DNA of 64,000 nucleotides from Halobacteriales archaeon QS_9_68_17 (GTDB taxonomy: Archaea; Halobacteriota; Halobacteria; Halobacteriales; Natronoarchaeaceae): assembly GCA_003023565.1 (NCBI GenBank), contig PXSA01000032.1, forward strand, positions 90,411 to 154,410. Direction: 5' to 3'. The position numbers and the translations under genes are program-made. Each line of letters begins with the position of its first letter. The stretch's first letter is position 1. Below are positions 54,877 to 63,614 of this stretch, piece after piece. The notes under the pieces were generated by a model. That model saw only the letters and a program-made list of their open reading frames with translations. It had not been told where the DNA came from and searched no databases.

Positions 54877-55557
54877 ATGGCTGAGACCAGCGAACGCGAC
54901 GGTTCGACCGCGGCTACCGGGGACGACCGCCCCGACCGCCGGCCGAAATCGGCTGACGAACTCCGGGACCTCTACGCCGACCAGGCCGGGTGGATGGGCC
55001 GCCTGGACTGGTGCAACCGCCTGCTCACCGGCCGGTATCGCCGCCGCCTCTTCTGGAACGCCCGCGGCCGCGTGCTCGACGTGGCCTGCGGTACGGGGAC
55101 GAACTTCCGCTACCTCTCCGACGCCGTCGAGTACGTCGGCGTCGACCTGAGTCCGGCGGTCCTCCGAGAGGCCGACACCCGCTTCGACGAACTGCGCCGC
55201 GGCGGGACCCTGCTGGAGATGAACGCGCAGGCGCTCGACTTCCCGGACGATAGCTTCGACACCGTCGTCACGTCGCTCTCGACCTGTACGTTCCCCGACC
55301 CCGACGCCGCGCTGGGCGAGATGGCGAGGGTCTGCAGGCCCGACGGCCGGATCCGCCTGCTCGAACACGGCCGCAGCACGGTCGGACCGATCGCCCGGTT
55401 TCAGGACTGGCGCGCCGACGCCCACTACGAGAAACACGGCTGCCGGTGGAACCAGAAGCCGGTCGCCGTCGTCGCGGGCACGGGACTGGAAGTGCTCTCG
55501 GCGCGGTCCTCGGCGCTCGGGATGATGACCGGGATAGTGGCGCGGCCGGGGGAGTGA
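54877..55557 (+). CDS. Class I SAM-dependent methyltransferase
   Basis: This 226-residue methyltransferase resembles UbiE/phosphatidylethanolamine methyltransferases: RVLDVACGTGTNFRYL (motif I), YVGVDLSPAVLREA (motif II), DFPDDSFDTVVTSLSTCTFPDPDAAL (motifs III-IV) and RIRLLEHGRS. The polar N-terminus of about 30 residues is probably disordered. The substrate cannot be told. The tRNA-Val-derived repeats start shortly after its stop codon. Confidence 0.92.
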   Translation: MAETSERDGSTAATGDDRPDRRPKSADELRDLYADQAGWMGRLDWCNRLLTGRYRRRLFWNARGRVLDVACGTGTNFRYLSDAVEYVGVDLSPAVLREADTRFDELRRGGTLLEMNAQALDFPDDSFDTVVTSLSTCTFPDPDAALGEMARVCRPDGRIRLLEHGRSTVGPIARFQDWRADAHYEKHGCRWNQKPVAVVAGTGLEVLSARSSALGMMTGIVARPGE

Positions 55558-55643
55558 GTGGTGCGACCGTGGGGGACGCGTTACTTGAAGGAACGACGTG
55601 TCGCGCGAACGCCTTCAGGTTCGAGCGGAAAGCGGATCGGTCG

Positions 55644-56005
55644 GGGCGGATTCGAACCGGAGGAAGACGTGCTCACGTCGTTGCGCGCGTCTTCCATGGT
55701 CCGATCCGCCCGACGCTACGCGTTGCTCCGCACGTCCGGTCGTCGCAAAACACGCAGTGGGATAGGGCGGATTCGAACCGCGAGGACTCGCTACACTCGT
55801 CTTCCGGGTCCGAATCCGACGACCGTTTCGATCCCACGGACTCCTCGCTACGCTCGTCGTTGCGAGGAATCAGAAATGGGTTAGGGCGGATTCGAACCAC
55901 GTCGAGACGGTCGGTTTCGCGTTGCTCGACCGCTGCGTCTCGTCTGGTTCGATCCGCTCAACGCTGTGCGTCGCTCCTCACGTCCGTTCATCGCAAAACG
56001 CGTAG
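55644..56005 (-). repeat. Tandem repeats derived from the tRNA-Val 3' end
   Basis: The 15-base T-arm sequence GGGCGGATTCGAACC (plus strand) of tRNA-Val occurs at 55644-55658, 55765-55779 and 55884-55898 as well as in the intact gene (56013-56027), at intervals of 121, 119 and 129 bases. Between them are related segments with CGCAAAACRCG words and variable hairpins such as GGAAGACG...CGTCTTCC. The units are degenerate but clearly periodic. No open reading frame is conserved. Confidence 0.75.
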
Positions 56006-56080
56006 TGGGTTGGGGCGGATTCGAACCGCCGGCCTGCTCCGTGTGAAGGAGCCGTCATAACCTGGCTAGACCACCAACCC
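56006..56080 (-). tRNA. tRNA-Val (anticodon CAC)
   Basis: This is a 75-base cloverleaf. The acceptor strands GGGTTGG and CCAACCC have discriminator A. The anticodon arm GCTCC-TTCACAC-GGAGC gives CAC. The T arm has GGTTCGAATCC. CCA is not encoded. Degenerate copies of its 3' half repeat in tandem downstream (55644-56005). Confidence 0.95.
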
Positions 56081-56130
56081 GTACGGGGACGTTCCGGCGG
56101 CGTCTCAAAAAGCGTTCCGAAAGGGCCTGA

Positions 56131-56373
56131 TCAGTTACGGAGGCGGCGTCGGGCACCGGAGACGGCGCGTTTCACCCGGTGTTCGGCCCTGTCTTCGAGC
56201 GTGCCGAGTTCGCGACGGACCTTCTGCACGCGGGTCGGGTCGGGGTCGGTCTCTCGGCCGGTCAGTTCTCGGACGCGGCGTTCGACGGGAGCGACTTCCT
56301 TGCCGAGGCCTCTCTTGAGGTGGTAACCGGCGCGCTTCAGGTAGTACCGTGCGTCGTCGAAATGACGGTTCAT
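56131..56373 (-). CDS. Small basic haloarchaeal protein under DtxR-like control
   Basis: This 80-residue protein is rich in Arg, Lys and Tyr: MNRHFDDARYYLKRAGYHLKRGL, then VAPVERRVRELTGRET and VRRELGTLEDRAEHRVKRAV. The composition is very unlike the acidic proteome and suggests binding to nucleic acid or membranes. Its promoter region holds two DtxR-like boxes flanking a TATA element (56426-56477), so it is probably regulated by iron or manganese. The function is unknown. Confidence 0.8.
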   Translation of the reverse strand: MNRHFDDARYYLKRAGYHLKRGLGKEVAPVERRVRELTGRETDPDPTRVQKVRRELGTLEDRAEHRVKRAVSGARRRLRN

Positions 56374-56425
56374 ACCTATCTGTTGTCTTCGAGAGGTAAT
56401 AACCTTTTCGCGGCAACAGGATCAC

Positions 56426-56477
56426 TTTAGGCCGGCCAAAAACCGGTGGTTTTATAAATTTCTTAGGCGACCCTAAA
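56426..56477 (-). promoter_or_regulatory. Promoter with two DtxR/Idr-like boxes
   Basis: Box 1, TTTAGGCCGGCCAAAA (56426-56441), and box 2, CTTAGGCGACCCTAAA (56462-56477), are 16-base imperfect palindromes on either side of a TATA element TTTTATAAATT (56450-56460). The boxes share the TTAGGC-N2-GCCTAA pattern known for DtxR-type repressors. For the minus-strand gene at 56131-56373, box 1 would cover the transcription start. Confidence 0.75.
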
Positions 56478-56671
56478 ACCGTGCGGGGCGCTCGGGGAAA
56501 AGACGCGCCAGCCGCGGTCACGCCGCCCGACACTGCGTGCGTCACGCCACCACCGTCCCGCCAGCTCTGTAAGGGTACCAGACCGTGGGCATCGGTTCGG
56601 TGCCGACAACTCGTCTTTTGCCGTTCCCGGTTGCACAACCGTTTAGCCGGGGCCGGTCGTACGCTGGTGTA

Positions 56672-57619
56672 ATGTTCTCACGGCTCTCGATCCCGACGCC
56701 GTTTCAGGTCGGGCCGGTCAACGCCTATATCGCCGGCCGGACCGTCGTCGACCCCGGACCCGACAGCGGGGAGGGGTGGTCGAAGTTGCTCGACGAACTG
56801 GAGAAGCGGGGCCTGTCCCCCGCGGACGTAGAGCAGGTACTCGTCACCCACCCCCACCCGGACCACTTCGGTCTGGCCCGGCGGTTCCGCGACGAGGGTG
56901 CGCGCGTCCTCGCGAGTCCCGCCTGTTCCCGGATCATCGACGACTTCGAGGCCAGACTGGCGTACGAGCAGTCTTTTTTCGTCGACTGCTTCGAGCGCCA
57001 CGGGATGGCGCGCTCGACGGCGAAAACCGTCACGGACCTCCCGGAGGCGTACCTCCAGTACGCGCCGGACTGCGACACTGACCGCCTGCTGGAGTCCGGC
57101 GAGGAGGTCACCGTCGACGACGAGCCCGTGCAGGTCGGAGAGGCCGAGGGGCACGCGCCCGGCGAGCTCGTCTTCGAGTACGAGACCGAAGACGGGCTGG
57201 AGGCGGTCGTCGGGGACCAGGTGCTGCCGGACATCACGCCGAATCCGCTGCTCCAGCCGCCGGCGGAGGAGGGGAAGGCGCGACCGCGCGTCCTGCCGGC
57301 GTTCAACGACTCGCTGGACGCGCTGCGGGAGGCCGGTCACGACCGGATGCTCCCGGGTCACCGCGAGGTCATCGACGACCCGGTCGGTCGCATCACCGAG
57401 ATCCGGGAGTCCCACGAGGACCGCACGGAGAACGTCCTCGACCTCGTCGACGGGAAGACGACGGCGATGGACGTGATGGAGGGGCTGTTCGGCGACCTGC
57501 CCGCGACGGAACTGTTCCCCGGGATGAGCGAGGCGGTCGGTCACCTCGACGTGCTCGAAGCGCGCGGCGAGGTCACGCGGTCCGAACGCGGCGGCGTCGT
57601 GGTGTACGAGCGGTCATGA
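56672..57619 (+). CDS. MBL-fold metallo-hydrolase
   Basis: This 315-residue metallo-beta-lactamase-fold protein has THPHPDHFGLA (HxHxDH) near residues 58-68, HGMARSTAK, APGELVFEYE and a GHREVIDDPV histidine. The C-terminal 70 residues are a helical or winged segment (LFGDLPATELFPGMSEAVGHLDVLEARGEV) as in LACTB2-like proteins. It probably hydrolyses a thioester or RNA. A CGTTTAGCC box about 30 bases before the ATG at 56672 fits a leaderless start. It overlaps the amidohydrolase start by four bases. Confidence 0.9.
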   Translation: MFSRLSIPTPFQVGPVNAYIAGRTVVDPGPDSGEGWSKLLDELEKRGLSPADVEQVLVTHPHPDHFGLARRFRDEGARVLASPACSRIIDDFEARLAYEQSFFVDCFERHGMARSTAKTVTDLPEAYLQYAPDCDTDRLLESGEEVTVDDEPVQVGEAEGHAPGELVFEYETEDGLEAVVGDQVLPDITPNPLLQPPAEEGKARPRVLPAFNDSLDALREAGHDRMLPGHREVIDDPVGRITEIRESHEDRTENVLDLVDGKTTAMDVMEGLFGDLPATELFPGMSEAVGHLDVLEARGEVTRSERGGVVVYERS

Positions 57620-59388
57620 ACGGGCGACAAGCGGTCGCGCTCGGCGCGGAGCCCGCGGATCTGGTCGTCCGGGACGGCCGCGTCCTGACCGCGGAACTGG
57701 CGGAGTTCCGGGAGCGCGACGTCGCGGTCGCGGACGACCGGATCGCCGCGCTCCCCGAAGACGCGAGCGCGGCCGTCGGCGACGACACGACCGTCGTCGA
57801 GGCCGACGGGCGGGCGGTCGTCCCCGGGTTCGTCGACGCGCACACGCACGCGGACTTCTTTCAGACCATCGGCACCGCGTACCACCGCCTGCTCGAAGGC
57901 GGGACGACGACGGTCGTCTCCGAGACCTCGGCGCTCGGCGGCGCGTTCGGGGCCGAGGGCGTCCGAGAACTGCTCGCCGCCGCCGAGGACCTGCCGTTCG
58001 CGTTCCGGGCGACGATCCCGGTCCAGCCCTTTACCGACACGCTCGACGACCCGGCAGACGAGGCGACGCGGGAGGCCGTCCTCGACCTGCTCGACGACGA
58101 CCGGGTGGTCGGCGTCGGCGAGACGGACTGGATCCACGTCGTCGGCCGGGAGTCGCCGGCCGAGGTGGCTTACGACCGCGCCCGGTCGCTCGGTAAACGC
58201 GTGGTCGGTCACGGGGCCGGCTGTTCGGACGAGGACCTGACCGCGTACGCGGGAGTCGTCGACAACGACCACGAGGCTATCGGCGCGGACGAGGTCCTCG
58301 AACGGGTCGAGCGCGGGATCCATCCGGTCGGCCGGACGGGGTCGATCCGGGACGACAGCGAGGCCTTCGCGGAAGCGCTGAAAGCGCACGACTTCGACGC
58401 CTCGCTCTCCACCGACGGCGTCTGGCCGGGCGCGCTCGCGGACGGCGAGGCGATGGACGGCGCGGTCCGCCGAGTGATCGACCGCGGCGTCGACCCCGCG
58501 ACCGCGCTTCGGACCGCGACGCTGGGGCCGGCGCGGCACTTCGGTCTGGACGACCGCGGCGCGGTCGCGCCCGGTAACGTCGCCGACCTCGTCGTCCTCG
58601 ACGACGTCGCGTCGGTCGCGGTCGACACCGTCGTCGCCGGCGGCGAGGTCGTCGTCCGCGGCGGCGAGGCGACGGTCGGCCCGCGAGAACACGACTACCC
58701 GGACGAGTTCCGCGACTCGGTGTCGGTGGACGCGACGCCGGAGACGTTCCGCGTCCCCGCGACCGCCGCTCGCGATGGGACGGTCCGCGCGCTGGAATAC
58801 CGTCACGGCCTCATCACGACCGAAACGACGGTCGACCCGGCCGTCGAGGGGGAGACCCTCGCCGCGTCGCCCGACGACGACGTGGCGAAGGCGGCCCTGC
58901 TCGACCGACGGGAGGGCGTCGACGACGGCTTCGTCGGCTTCCTCTCGGGACTGGGGGTCGAGGCGGGTGCCGCGGCGACGACGCTCACGTGGGAGGCCTC
59001 CGCCGTCGCGGCGGTCGGCGTCGACGACGGGGCGATGGCCGCCGCCGTCGAGCGCGTCGCCGAGATGGGCGGCGGATGGGCGGTCGCCGGGAGCGGGGGT
59101 CCCGCGGAACCCGGGGAAGACGGCGCTGAGAGCCCGAGCAGCGAGGTGATCGCCGAACTCCCGATGCCCGTCGCGGGGTTCGCGACGGACGCCCCCGTCG
59201 CCGAGACGGCCGACGGGATGGCCGACGTGCGGGACGCGCTCCGGTCGGTCGGAGTAGGGGTCGAGCGACCGCTGCTCGCGGTTCAGACGCTCCCGTTCGT
59301 CGGCGTCCCGTCGCTGAAACTCACGCCGCGGGGCTACGCGGACGTCTTCGACCGAGAGGTCGTCGGCCTGACGCCGGACGCCGAGTAA
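57616..59388 (+). CDS. Adenine deaminase-like amidohydrolase
   Basis: This 590-residue protein of the amidohydrolase superfamily follows the adenine deaminase (Ade) layout: metal motif VDAHTHAD near residue 74, a later His in VGHGAG, an Asp in LSTDGVWPGA, and the composite domain ending VADLVVLDDV. The C-terminal adenine deaminase domain has LSGLGVEAGAAATTLTWEASAVAAVG and LPFVGVPSLKLTPRGY. It may convert adenine to hypoxanthine. The start overlaps the MBL gene, so the two form an operon. Confidence 0.88.
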   Translation: MNGRQAVALGAEPADLVVRDGRVLTAELAEFRERDVAVADDRIAALPEDASAAVGDDTTVVEADGRAVVPGFVDAHTHADFFQTIGTAYHRLLEGGTTTVVSETSALGGAFGAEGVRELLAAAEDLPFAFRATIPVQPFTDTLDDPADEATREAVLDLLDDDRVVGVGETDWIHVVGRESPAEVAYDRARSLGKRVVGHGAGCSDEDLTAYAGVVDNDHEAIGADEVLERVERGIHPVGRTGSIRDDSEAFAEALKAHDFDASLSTDGVWPGALADGEAMDGAVRRVIDRGVDPATALRTATLGPARHFGLDDRGAVAPGNVADLVVLDDVASVAVDTVVAGGEVVVRGGEATVGPREHDYPDEFRDSVSVDATPETFRVPATAARDGTVRALEYRHGLITTETTVDPAVEGETLAASPDDDVAKAALLDRREGVDDGFVGFLSGLGVEAGAAATTLTWEASAVAAVGVDDGAMAAAVERVAEMGGGWAVAGSGGPAEPGEDGAESPSSEVIAELPMPVAGFATDAPVAETADGMADVRDALRSVGVGVERPLLAVQTLPFVGVPSLKLTPRGYADVFDREVVGLTPDAE

Positions 59389-59454
59389 GGATGTCGCTTT
59401 CGCAGAACAGCGGCGTGGTGCGACCTGCCGGACCGCTCAGTGCGTCAGCACCGC

Positions 59455-59988
59455 TCAGTACGTCGGACTCTCCTCTCGAACCCCCTCGCGCTTGTTCACG
59501 ACCCGGCCGAGGGTGAACAGGGCGTCCGAGAGGCGGTTCAGGTACTCGACGACCTGTCCGTTTATCTCCACTTCCTCCGCGAGCCCGACGACGCGGCGCT
59601 CAGCGCGCCGGCAGACCGTGCGGGCGTGGTGAAGCCGCGCGCCGGGGTCCGACCCGCCGGGGAGGACGAACTGCTCTAACGGGTCGAGTTCGTCGTCGTA
59701 GGAGTCGATCCAGTCCTCGACCTCGTCGACGTGGTCGGCGCGGACGGCGGGGTCACCCTCGTCGGGGTCGGGGTTCGCGAGGTCGGCCTGCACGACGTGG
59801 AGGCGGTTCTGCGTTTCGGAAAGCCGTTCGTCCACGTCGTCGTGACCCGTCGGTAGCACCGTCCCGATCAGGGCGTTGAGTTCGTCGACCGTGCCGTACG
59901 CCTCGATGCGCGCGCTCGTCTTCGAGACGCGAGACATGTCCCGGAGGTCGGTCTTTCCCTCGTCGCCGCGACCGGTGTAGATCGTCAT
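59455..59988 (-). CDS. pduO: Cob(I)alamin adenosyltransferase, PduO type
   Basis: This 177-residue protein begins MTIYTGRGDEGKTDLRD (the ATP-binding N-terminal signature) and continues RIEAYGTVDELNALIG, VLPGGSDPGARLHHARTVCRRAERRV and YLNRLSDALFTLGRVVN. These are the hallmarks of the PduO-type ATP:corrinoid adenosyltransferase that makes adenosylcobalamin. It adjoins the FecCD-type transporter genes on the same strand, which could carry corrinoids or siderophores. Confidence 0.95.
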   Translation of the reverse strand: MTIYTGRGDEGKTDLRDMSRVSKTSARIEAYGTVDELNALIGTVLPTGHDDVDERLSETQNRLHVVQADLANPDPDEGDPAVRADHVDEVEDWIDSYDDELDPLEQFVLPGGSDPGARLHHARTVCRRAERRVVGLAEEVEINGQVVEYLNRLSDALFTLGRVVNKREGVREESPTY

Positions 59989-60067
59989 GCGGCTACCGTC
60001 GGTCCCGACCCACTTAGTTGTCGAGGCGAACGTCTCGGCGCCGTCCGCTACCGATCCGGCCGAGCGC

Positions 60068-60931
60068 CTACTCGTCGTCGTGGTGGGCGCTCTGCGGGAC
60101 GATCCGCGGGCCGTTCATACAGTAGTTCACCGTCGCCTCCACACGAAACACCTCCCTGAGGAGTTCCTCGGTGACGACCTCCTCCGGCGGGCCGCGAGCG
60201 AGGATCTCGCCGTCTTGCAGCGCCAGCACGTGGTCCGCGTGGCGCGCGGCCTGACTGATGTCGTGGAGCACGAGGACGACGGTCGTGTCGCTCTCGTCTC
60301 TGAGCGCCTCGACGATCTCCATGACCTCTAGCTGGTGGTGCAGGTCGAGAAACGTCGTCGGCTCGTCGAGCAGGAGGACGTCCGTCTCCTGGGCCAGCGC
60401 CATCGCGATCCACGCGAGCTGTTTCTGCCCGCCGCTCAGACTGCCCACCTCGACGTCGCGGAGGTGTTCGATCCCGGCCAGCGAGACGGCGCGGTCGACC
60501 GCGGCGATGTCGTCCTCGTTCACCGACTCGAACGTGCCGCGGTGCGGGTAGCGCCCGTGCGCCACGAGGTCCTCCACCGTCAGGCTCCCCGGCGCGACGT
60601 TCTCCTGCGAGAGCAGGCCGACCTTCCGCGCCAGTTCCTTCGACCCCATGTCGTGGATCTCGCGGCCGTCCACCCGCACGGTCCCGTCGTCTGGCGATAG
60701 CTGGTCGGCGAGCGCTTTCAGAAGCGTGCTCTTCCCGCTCCCGTTCGGCCCGACGAGTGCCGTCACCTCGCCGGCGGGGACGGCGACCGATTCCCCGTCG
60801 ATCACCGGTTCGTCGCCGTATCCGACGACGAGGCCCTCGCCTTCGAAGTCGCTCCCGGCGGCCGAACCGGTCGCGTCGCTGATTTCGGCGTCGATGCCGT
60901 CCGTCTGTCGTGGTGGTGCGCGTTCGCTCAT
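60068..60931 (-). CDS. ABC transporter ATP-binding protein (FepC/BtuD-like)
   Basis: This 287-residue protein has Walker A GPNGSGKST, a Q-loop in VGLLSQENV, signature LSGGQKQLAWIAMALAQ, Walker B VLLLDEPTTFLD and a switch His in LVLHDISQA. It is of the class that powers iron-siderophore and cobalamin import. About 30 disordered residues precede the domain. It starts two bases after the permease gene and forms its operon partner. Confidence 0.94.
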   Translation of the reverse strand: MSERAPPRQTDGIDAEISDATGSAAGSDFEGEGLVVGYGDEPVIDGESVAVPAGEVTALVGPNGSGKSTLLKALADQLSPDDGTVRVDGREIHDMGSKELARKVGLLSQENVAPGSLTVEDLVAHGRYPHRGTFESVNEDDIAAVDRAVSLAGIEHLRDVEVGSLSGGQKQLAWIAMALAQETDVLLLDEPTTFLDLHHQLEVMEIVEALRDESDTTVVLVLHDISQAARHADHVLALQDGEILARGPPEEVVTEELLREVFRVEATVNYCMNGPRIVPQSAHHDDE

Positions 60932-60933
60932 AG

Positions 60934-62148
60934 TCAGATCTCACCCAGTTTCTCCTGGCTCCGCATCAGGTAGAGGAAGTACGGTCCGCCGATCAGTCCC
61001 GTCACGATGCCGACGGGCATCTGCACCGACCCGAGCGCGAGTCGAGCGCCGACGTCCGCCGTGACCGTCAGGGCCGGCCCGGCGAAGGCGCAGCCCACGA
61101 TCAGCCGTCGGTAGTCGCTCCCGACCAGCGTCCGGACGACGTGGGGGACGATCAGGCCGACGAAGCTGACGATGCCGGCGACGGCGATGGCCGCCGACGC
61201 CGCGAGGATGGCGACGCCCGAGAGCGCGAACCGCACCCGCTCTACGGGCATCCCGAGCGATGACGCCGTCTCCTCGCCGAGCAGGAGCACGTTCAACTGT
61301 CGCGCCCCACCGAAGGCGAGGATAACCGAGAGGGCCGCCCAGGGGCCGGCGAGGCGGACCTCCTCCCAGTCGGTCCCCGTCAGCGACCCGGTCGTCCACG
61401 CGATGGCCTGTTTGGCGACGCCGACGTCGTCGACGAAGAAGAACACCCCCATCTGCAACGAGTGAAACACCATGTTGACGATGACGCCCGCGAGCACGAG
61501 GCGGACGGGACTCGTCCCGCCTTTCCAGGCGATAGCGTAGACGACCAGAAACGCCCCAGCGCCACCGATCGCGGCGAACAGCGGCAGGTAGGCCGCCAGA
61601 CTGCTGAACATCACCAGCGTCAGCAGGACCGCGAACCCAGCGCCGGAACTCACGCCCAGCACGAACGGACTGGCGAGTTCGTTCCGCGTCACGGCCTGAA
61701 AGATCGCGCCCGATATCGCGAGGGCCGACCCGACGATGACCGCGACCAGCACTCGCGGGAGGCGCATGTTCCACGCGATAACGCTGTCCGTCGACATCTC
61801 GGGCAGTTCCGTCCCGAACGCGAACGCTTGCCACGCGTTCGGGTTGAGGATCACCTCCCGGGCGAACACCGCGCGCCACGCTTCGACCACTGTCATCGAG
61901 TAGATGCCGAAACTGACCTGCACGACGCCCCCCGCGACGACCAGCGCCGTGCTCGCGACGACGACGAGCGCGAGCGAGCGGTCGACCCAGTCGAAGCGCC
62001 CCTCGCGCACCGACATCTCGACGCCGTGTTGCGAGCCGCTAGCCATGGTCCGGAAGGCCTCGCCGGCGATGGTCGCGGTGACTGCCGGCAACGACCACCT
62101 CGATTGCGGGTCCTCCTCGACGACGTACCCTCGTCTCGCTGGTGTCAC
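60934..62148 (-). CDS. FecCD-family ABC transporter permease
   Basis: This membrane protein has about nine or ten helices and the FecCD pattern: RLPRVLVAVIVGSALAISGAIFQAVTRNELASPFVLGVSSGAGFA, then LGMPVERVRF and GIVSFVGLIVPHVVRTLVGSDYR. The start is uncertain. A GTG at 62148 gives 404 residues and an in-frame ATG at 62046 gives 370. An ATG at 62152, best placed for the promoter, opens another frame of 37 codons. No substrate-binding protein is adjacent. The DtxR-like boxes at 62161-62212 place it under metal control, so iron-siderophore uptake is likely. Confidence 0.88.
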   Translation of the reverse strand: MTPARRGYVVEEDPQSRWSLPAVTATIAGEAFRTMASGSQHGVEMSVREGRFDWVDRSLALVVVASTALVVAGGVVQVSFGIYSMTVVEAWRAVFAREVILNPNAWQAFAFGTELPEMSTDSVIAWNMRLPRVLVAVIVGSALAISGAIFQAVTRNELASPFVLGVSSGAGFAVLLTLVMFSSLAAYLPLFAAIGGAGAFLVVYAIAWKGGTSPVRLVLAGVIVNMVFHSLQMGVFFFVDDVGVAKQAIAWTTGSLTGTDWEEVRLAGPWAALSVILAFGGARQLNVLLLGEETASSLGMPVERVRFALSGVAILAASAAIAVAGIVSFVGLIVPHVVRTLVGSDYRRLIVGCAFAGPALTVTADVGARLALGSVQMPVGIVTGLIGGPYFLYLMRSQEKLGEI

Positions 62149-62160
62149 TCATGCACAATC

Positions 62161-62212
62161 TTTAGGCTCGCCTAAACCCGGTTAAAAGTTGCTATTTTTC
62201 GGCGAGCCAAAA
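62161..62212 (-). promoter_or_regulatory. Two DtxR/Idr-like boxes at the permease promoter
   Basis: TTTAGGCTCGCCTAAA (62161-62176) is a perfect palindrome around two central bases. A second, weaker box, TTTCGGCGAGCCAAAA, is at 62197-62212. They flank a TATA-like CTTTTAAC (minus strand, about 62181-62188). The strong box sits over the expected transcription start. This matches DtxR-family iron- or manganese-dependent repressors of haloarchaea. Confidence 0.85.
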
Positions 62213-62253
62213 TCCCTCCCCGTTCGTCGTCGGGCCGGACGGGGAAGCCCGGT

Positions 62254-62655
62254 CTACGACGACGGCTCGTCGTCCACCGAGACCTTGCCCGCCGGCTCTT
62301 CGCCCTGCGGGTCCGGGTCCTGCGCCTCGACGACCACGGCCCGTTCGACGTACTCCACGCCGCCGCCCATCCGTAACTGGACCGTCTCCCCCGGGAGACC
62401 GGAGTCGTCGTCTTCGGTCGAGTCTCGCGGCACCGACACGGCGGTGACCCCCGACACCGATATTTCCCGGCGCTGTACCGGGTCGCCGTCGTACTCGACG
62501 GTTTCCCAGGTGTCACCGTCGAACTCCTCGATGTCCTCGCCGAAGTACTCCTCGGAGCCCTTGTCGAGGGAGTCCTCCGTCTGGGACTCGCCGGTCGTCC
62601 GTTCGTCGTCGAACTGGACCTCCTCGTGCTTGTACTGGTAGAGATCGACAAGCAT
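62254..62655 (-). CDS. Hypothetical acidic protein
   Basis: This 133-residue protein begins MLVDLYQYKHEEVQFDDERTTGES and is strongly acidic. It contains ISVSGVTAVSVPRDS and VQLRMGGGVEYVERAVVVEAQ, which look like beta strands. No family is recognised. It is divergent from the gene at 62980; the 324 bases between are lower in GC. Confidence 0.6.
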   Translation of the reverse strand: MLVDLYQYKHEEVQFDDERTTGESQTEDSLDKGSEEYFGEDIEEFDGDTWETVEYDGDPVQRREISVSGVTAVSVPRDSTEDDDSGLPGETVQLRMGGGVEYVERAVVVEAQDPDPQGEEPAGKVSVDDEPSS

Positions 62656-62979
62656 ACACGACCGTACGACGGGCAACGGTTAAAGCGTTAGCGACCGGCG
62701 GGGACCGAGGTCAGTCGCGAGCGGCCGGCCGAAGTTCCGCTACCGAAGGACGACTCGATCGTGAGATCGGAGGCCCTTCGTATCGACTCGTCACGAGACG
62801 AGTTCACTAGCTATCACCCTTTTCATTGGTTTTCAATGGTTCTCAATTCGGCGGTGTCAAGTACACCTCTAACCCTCGGTACAGGGGTGTAGCGACCATC
62901 GGCCTACATAGCAGGTCTGAAACGAGAAGTGATACGAAACTCCCACGACATTTAACATCAACCGATTTCGATATTATGT

Positions 62980-63591
62980 ATGCAGCGGATCGTAAGGGAC
63001 TATGTCGAGAACCCGACGAGTGAGACGGAGGTACGCTGGCTGTTTTTCCGAACTGGAGCTGCGTTTACCGGACTGTGGGTTCTGATGGTGTTTTTCGCTC
63101 AAGTCGCCTTGTTTCTCGTTGCCGGTGAAAGTGGGGTTGTAGAAGCGGGGCTGCCTGGCCCCATCGAACTACCTATTGGGGCGGTTATAATCAGCTTCGT
63201 CTGTGTTCCGAACGCTGGTCTCGTCAGTGGGTGTTTGTGGGGCCGGTTGGCCCGGAAGTGGGGACCTCTGACGGCGATACGCGGGACGATGCTAGGTGCG
63301 ATCATTGGAATCGGCACGTATGTGACTGCAACAGTCCCGTTTGCTGCGATGTTTTCACTGTGGGATCACGGATGGAGAGGATTCGGTCTCGTGCCGCTCA
63401 TACGAGGGGATTTCGGGCTTATGCTGTCTGTCTTTCTCGACGACCTGATCGAAGCACTGTTGCGGTTCCCCGGGTTCGTGTTCATCGGATCGATCGTCAC
63501 GATGATCGTCACTCTCGGAATACCGCTCTTTCTCAGTATCGCAGTCGGACGTGCGCTCGGAGCAACTGCCGAACACGAGCGAGCTACGTGA
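62980..63591 (+). CDS. Membrane protein of unknown function
   Basis: This 203-residue protein has five hydrophobic segments (about residues 23-50, 63-85, 100-125, 140-165 and 172-195) and no recognised motif. GC content is lower than that of the surrounding genes, which may reflect recent acquisition. A CATTTAAC box about 30 bases before the ATG supports a leaderless start. An inverted repeat overlaps the stop codon. Confidence 0.65.
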   Translation: MQRIVRDYVENPTSETEVRWLFFRTGAAFTGLWVLMVFFAQVALFLVAGESGVVEAGLPGPIELPIGAVIISFVCVPNAGLVSGCLWGRLARKWGPLTAIRGTMLGAIIGIGTYVTATVPFAAMFSLWDHGWRGFGLVPLIRGDFGLMLSVFLDDLIEALLRFPGFVFIGSIVTMIVTLGIPLFLSIAVGRALGATAEHERAT

Positions 63592-63614
63592 GTGAAATAT
63601 CATAGATTTCACTC
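63590..63614. terminator. Inverted repeat at the end of the membrane-protein gene
   Basis: GAGTGAAAT (63590-63598) and ATTTCACTC (63606-63614) form a 9-bp stem with a 7-base loop beginning at the stop codon. It is probably a terminator or mRNA 3' end. Confidence 0.5.

Noticed and set aside
55446..56060. Open frame across the tRNA-Val repeats
   Set aside because: It reads through tRNA fragments with repeated RIRT words; this is the trace of the tandem repeats, not a protein.
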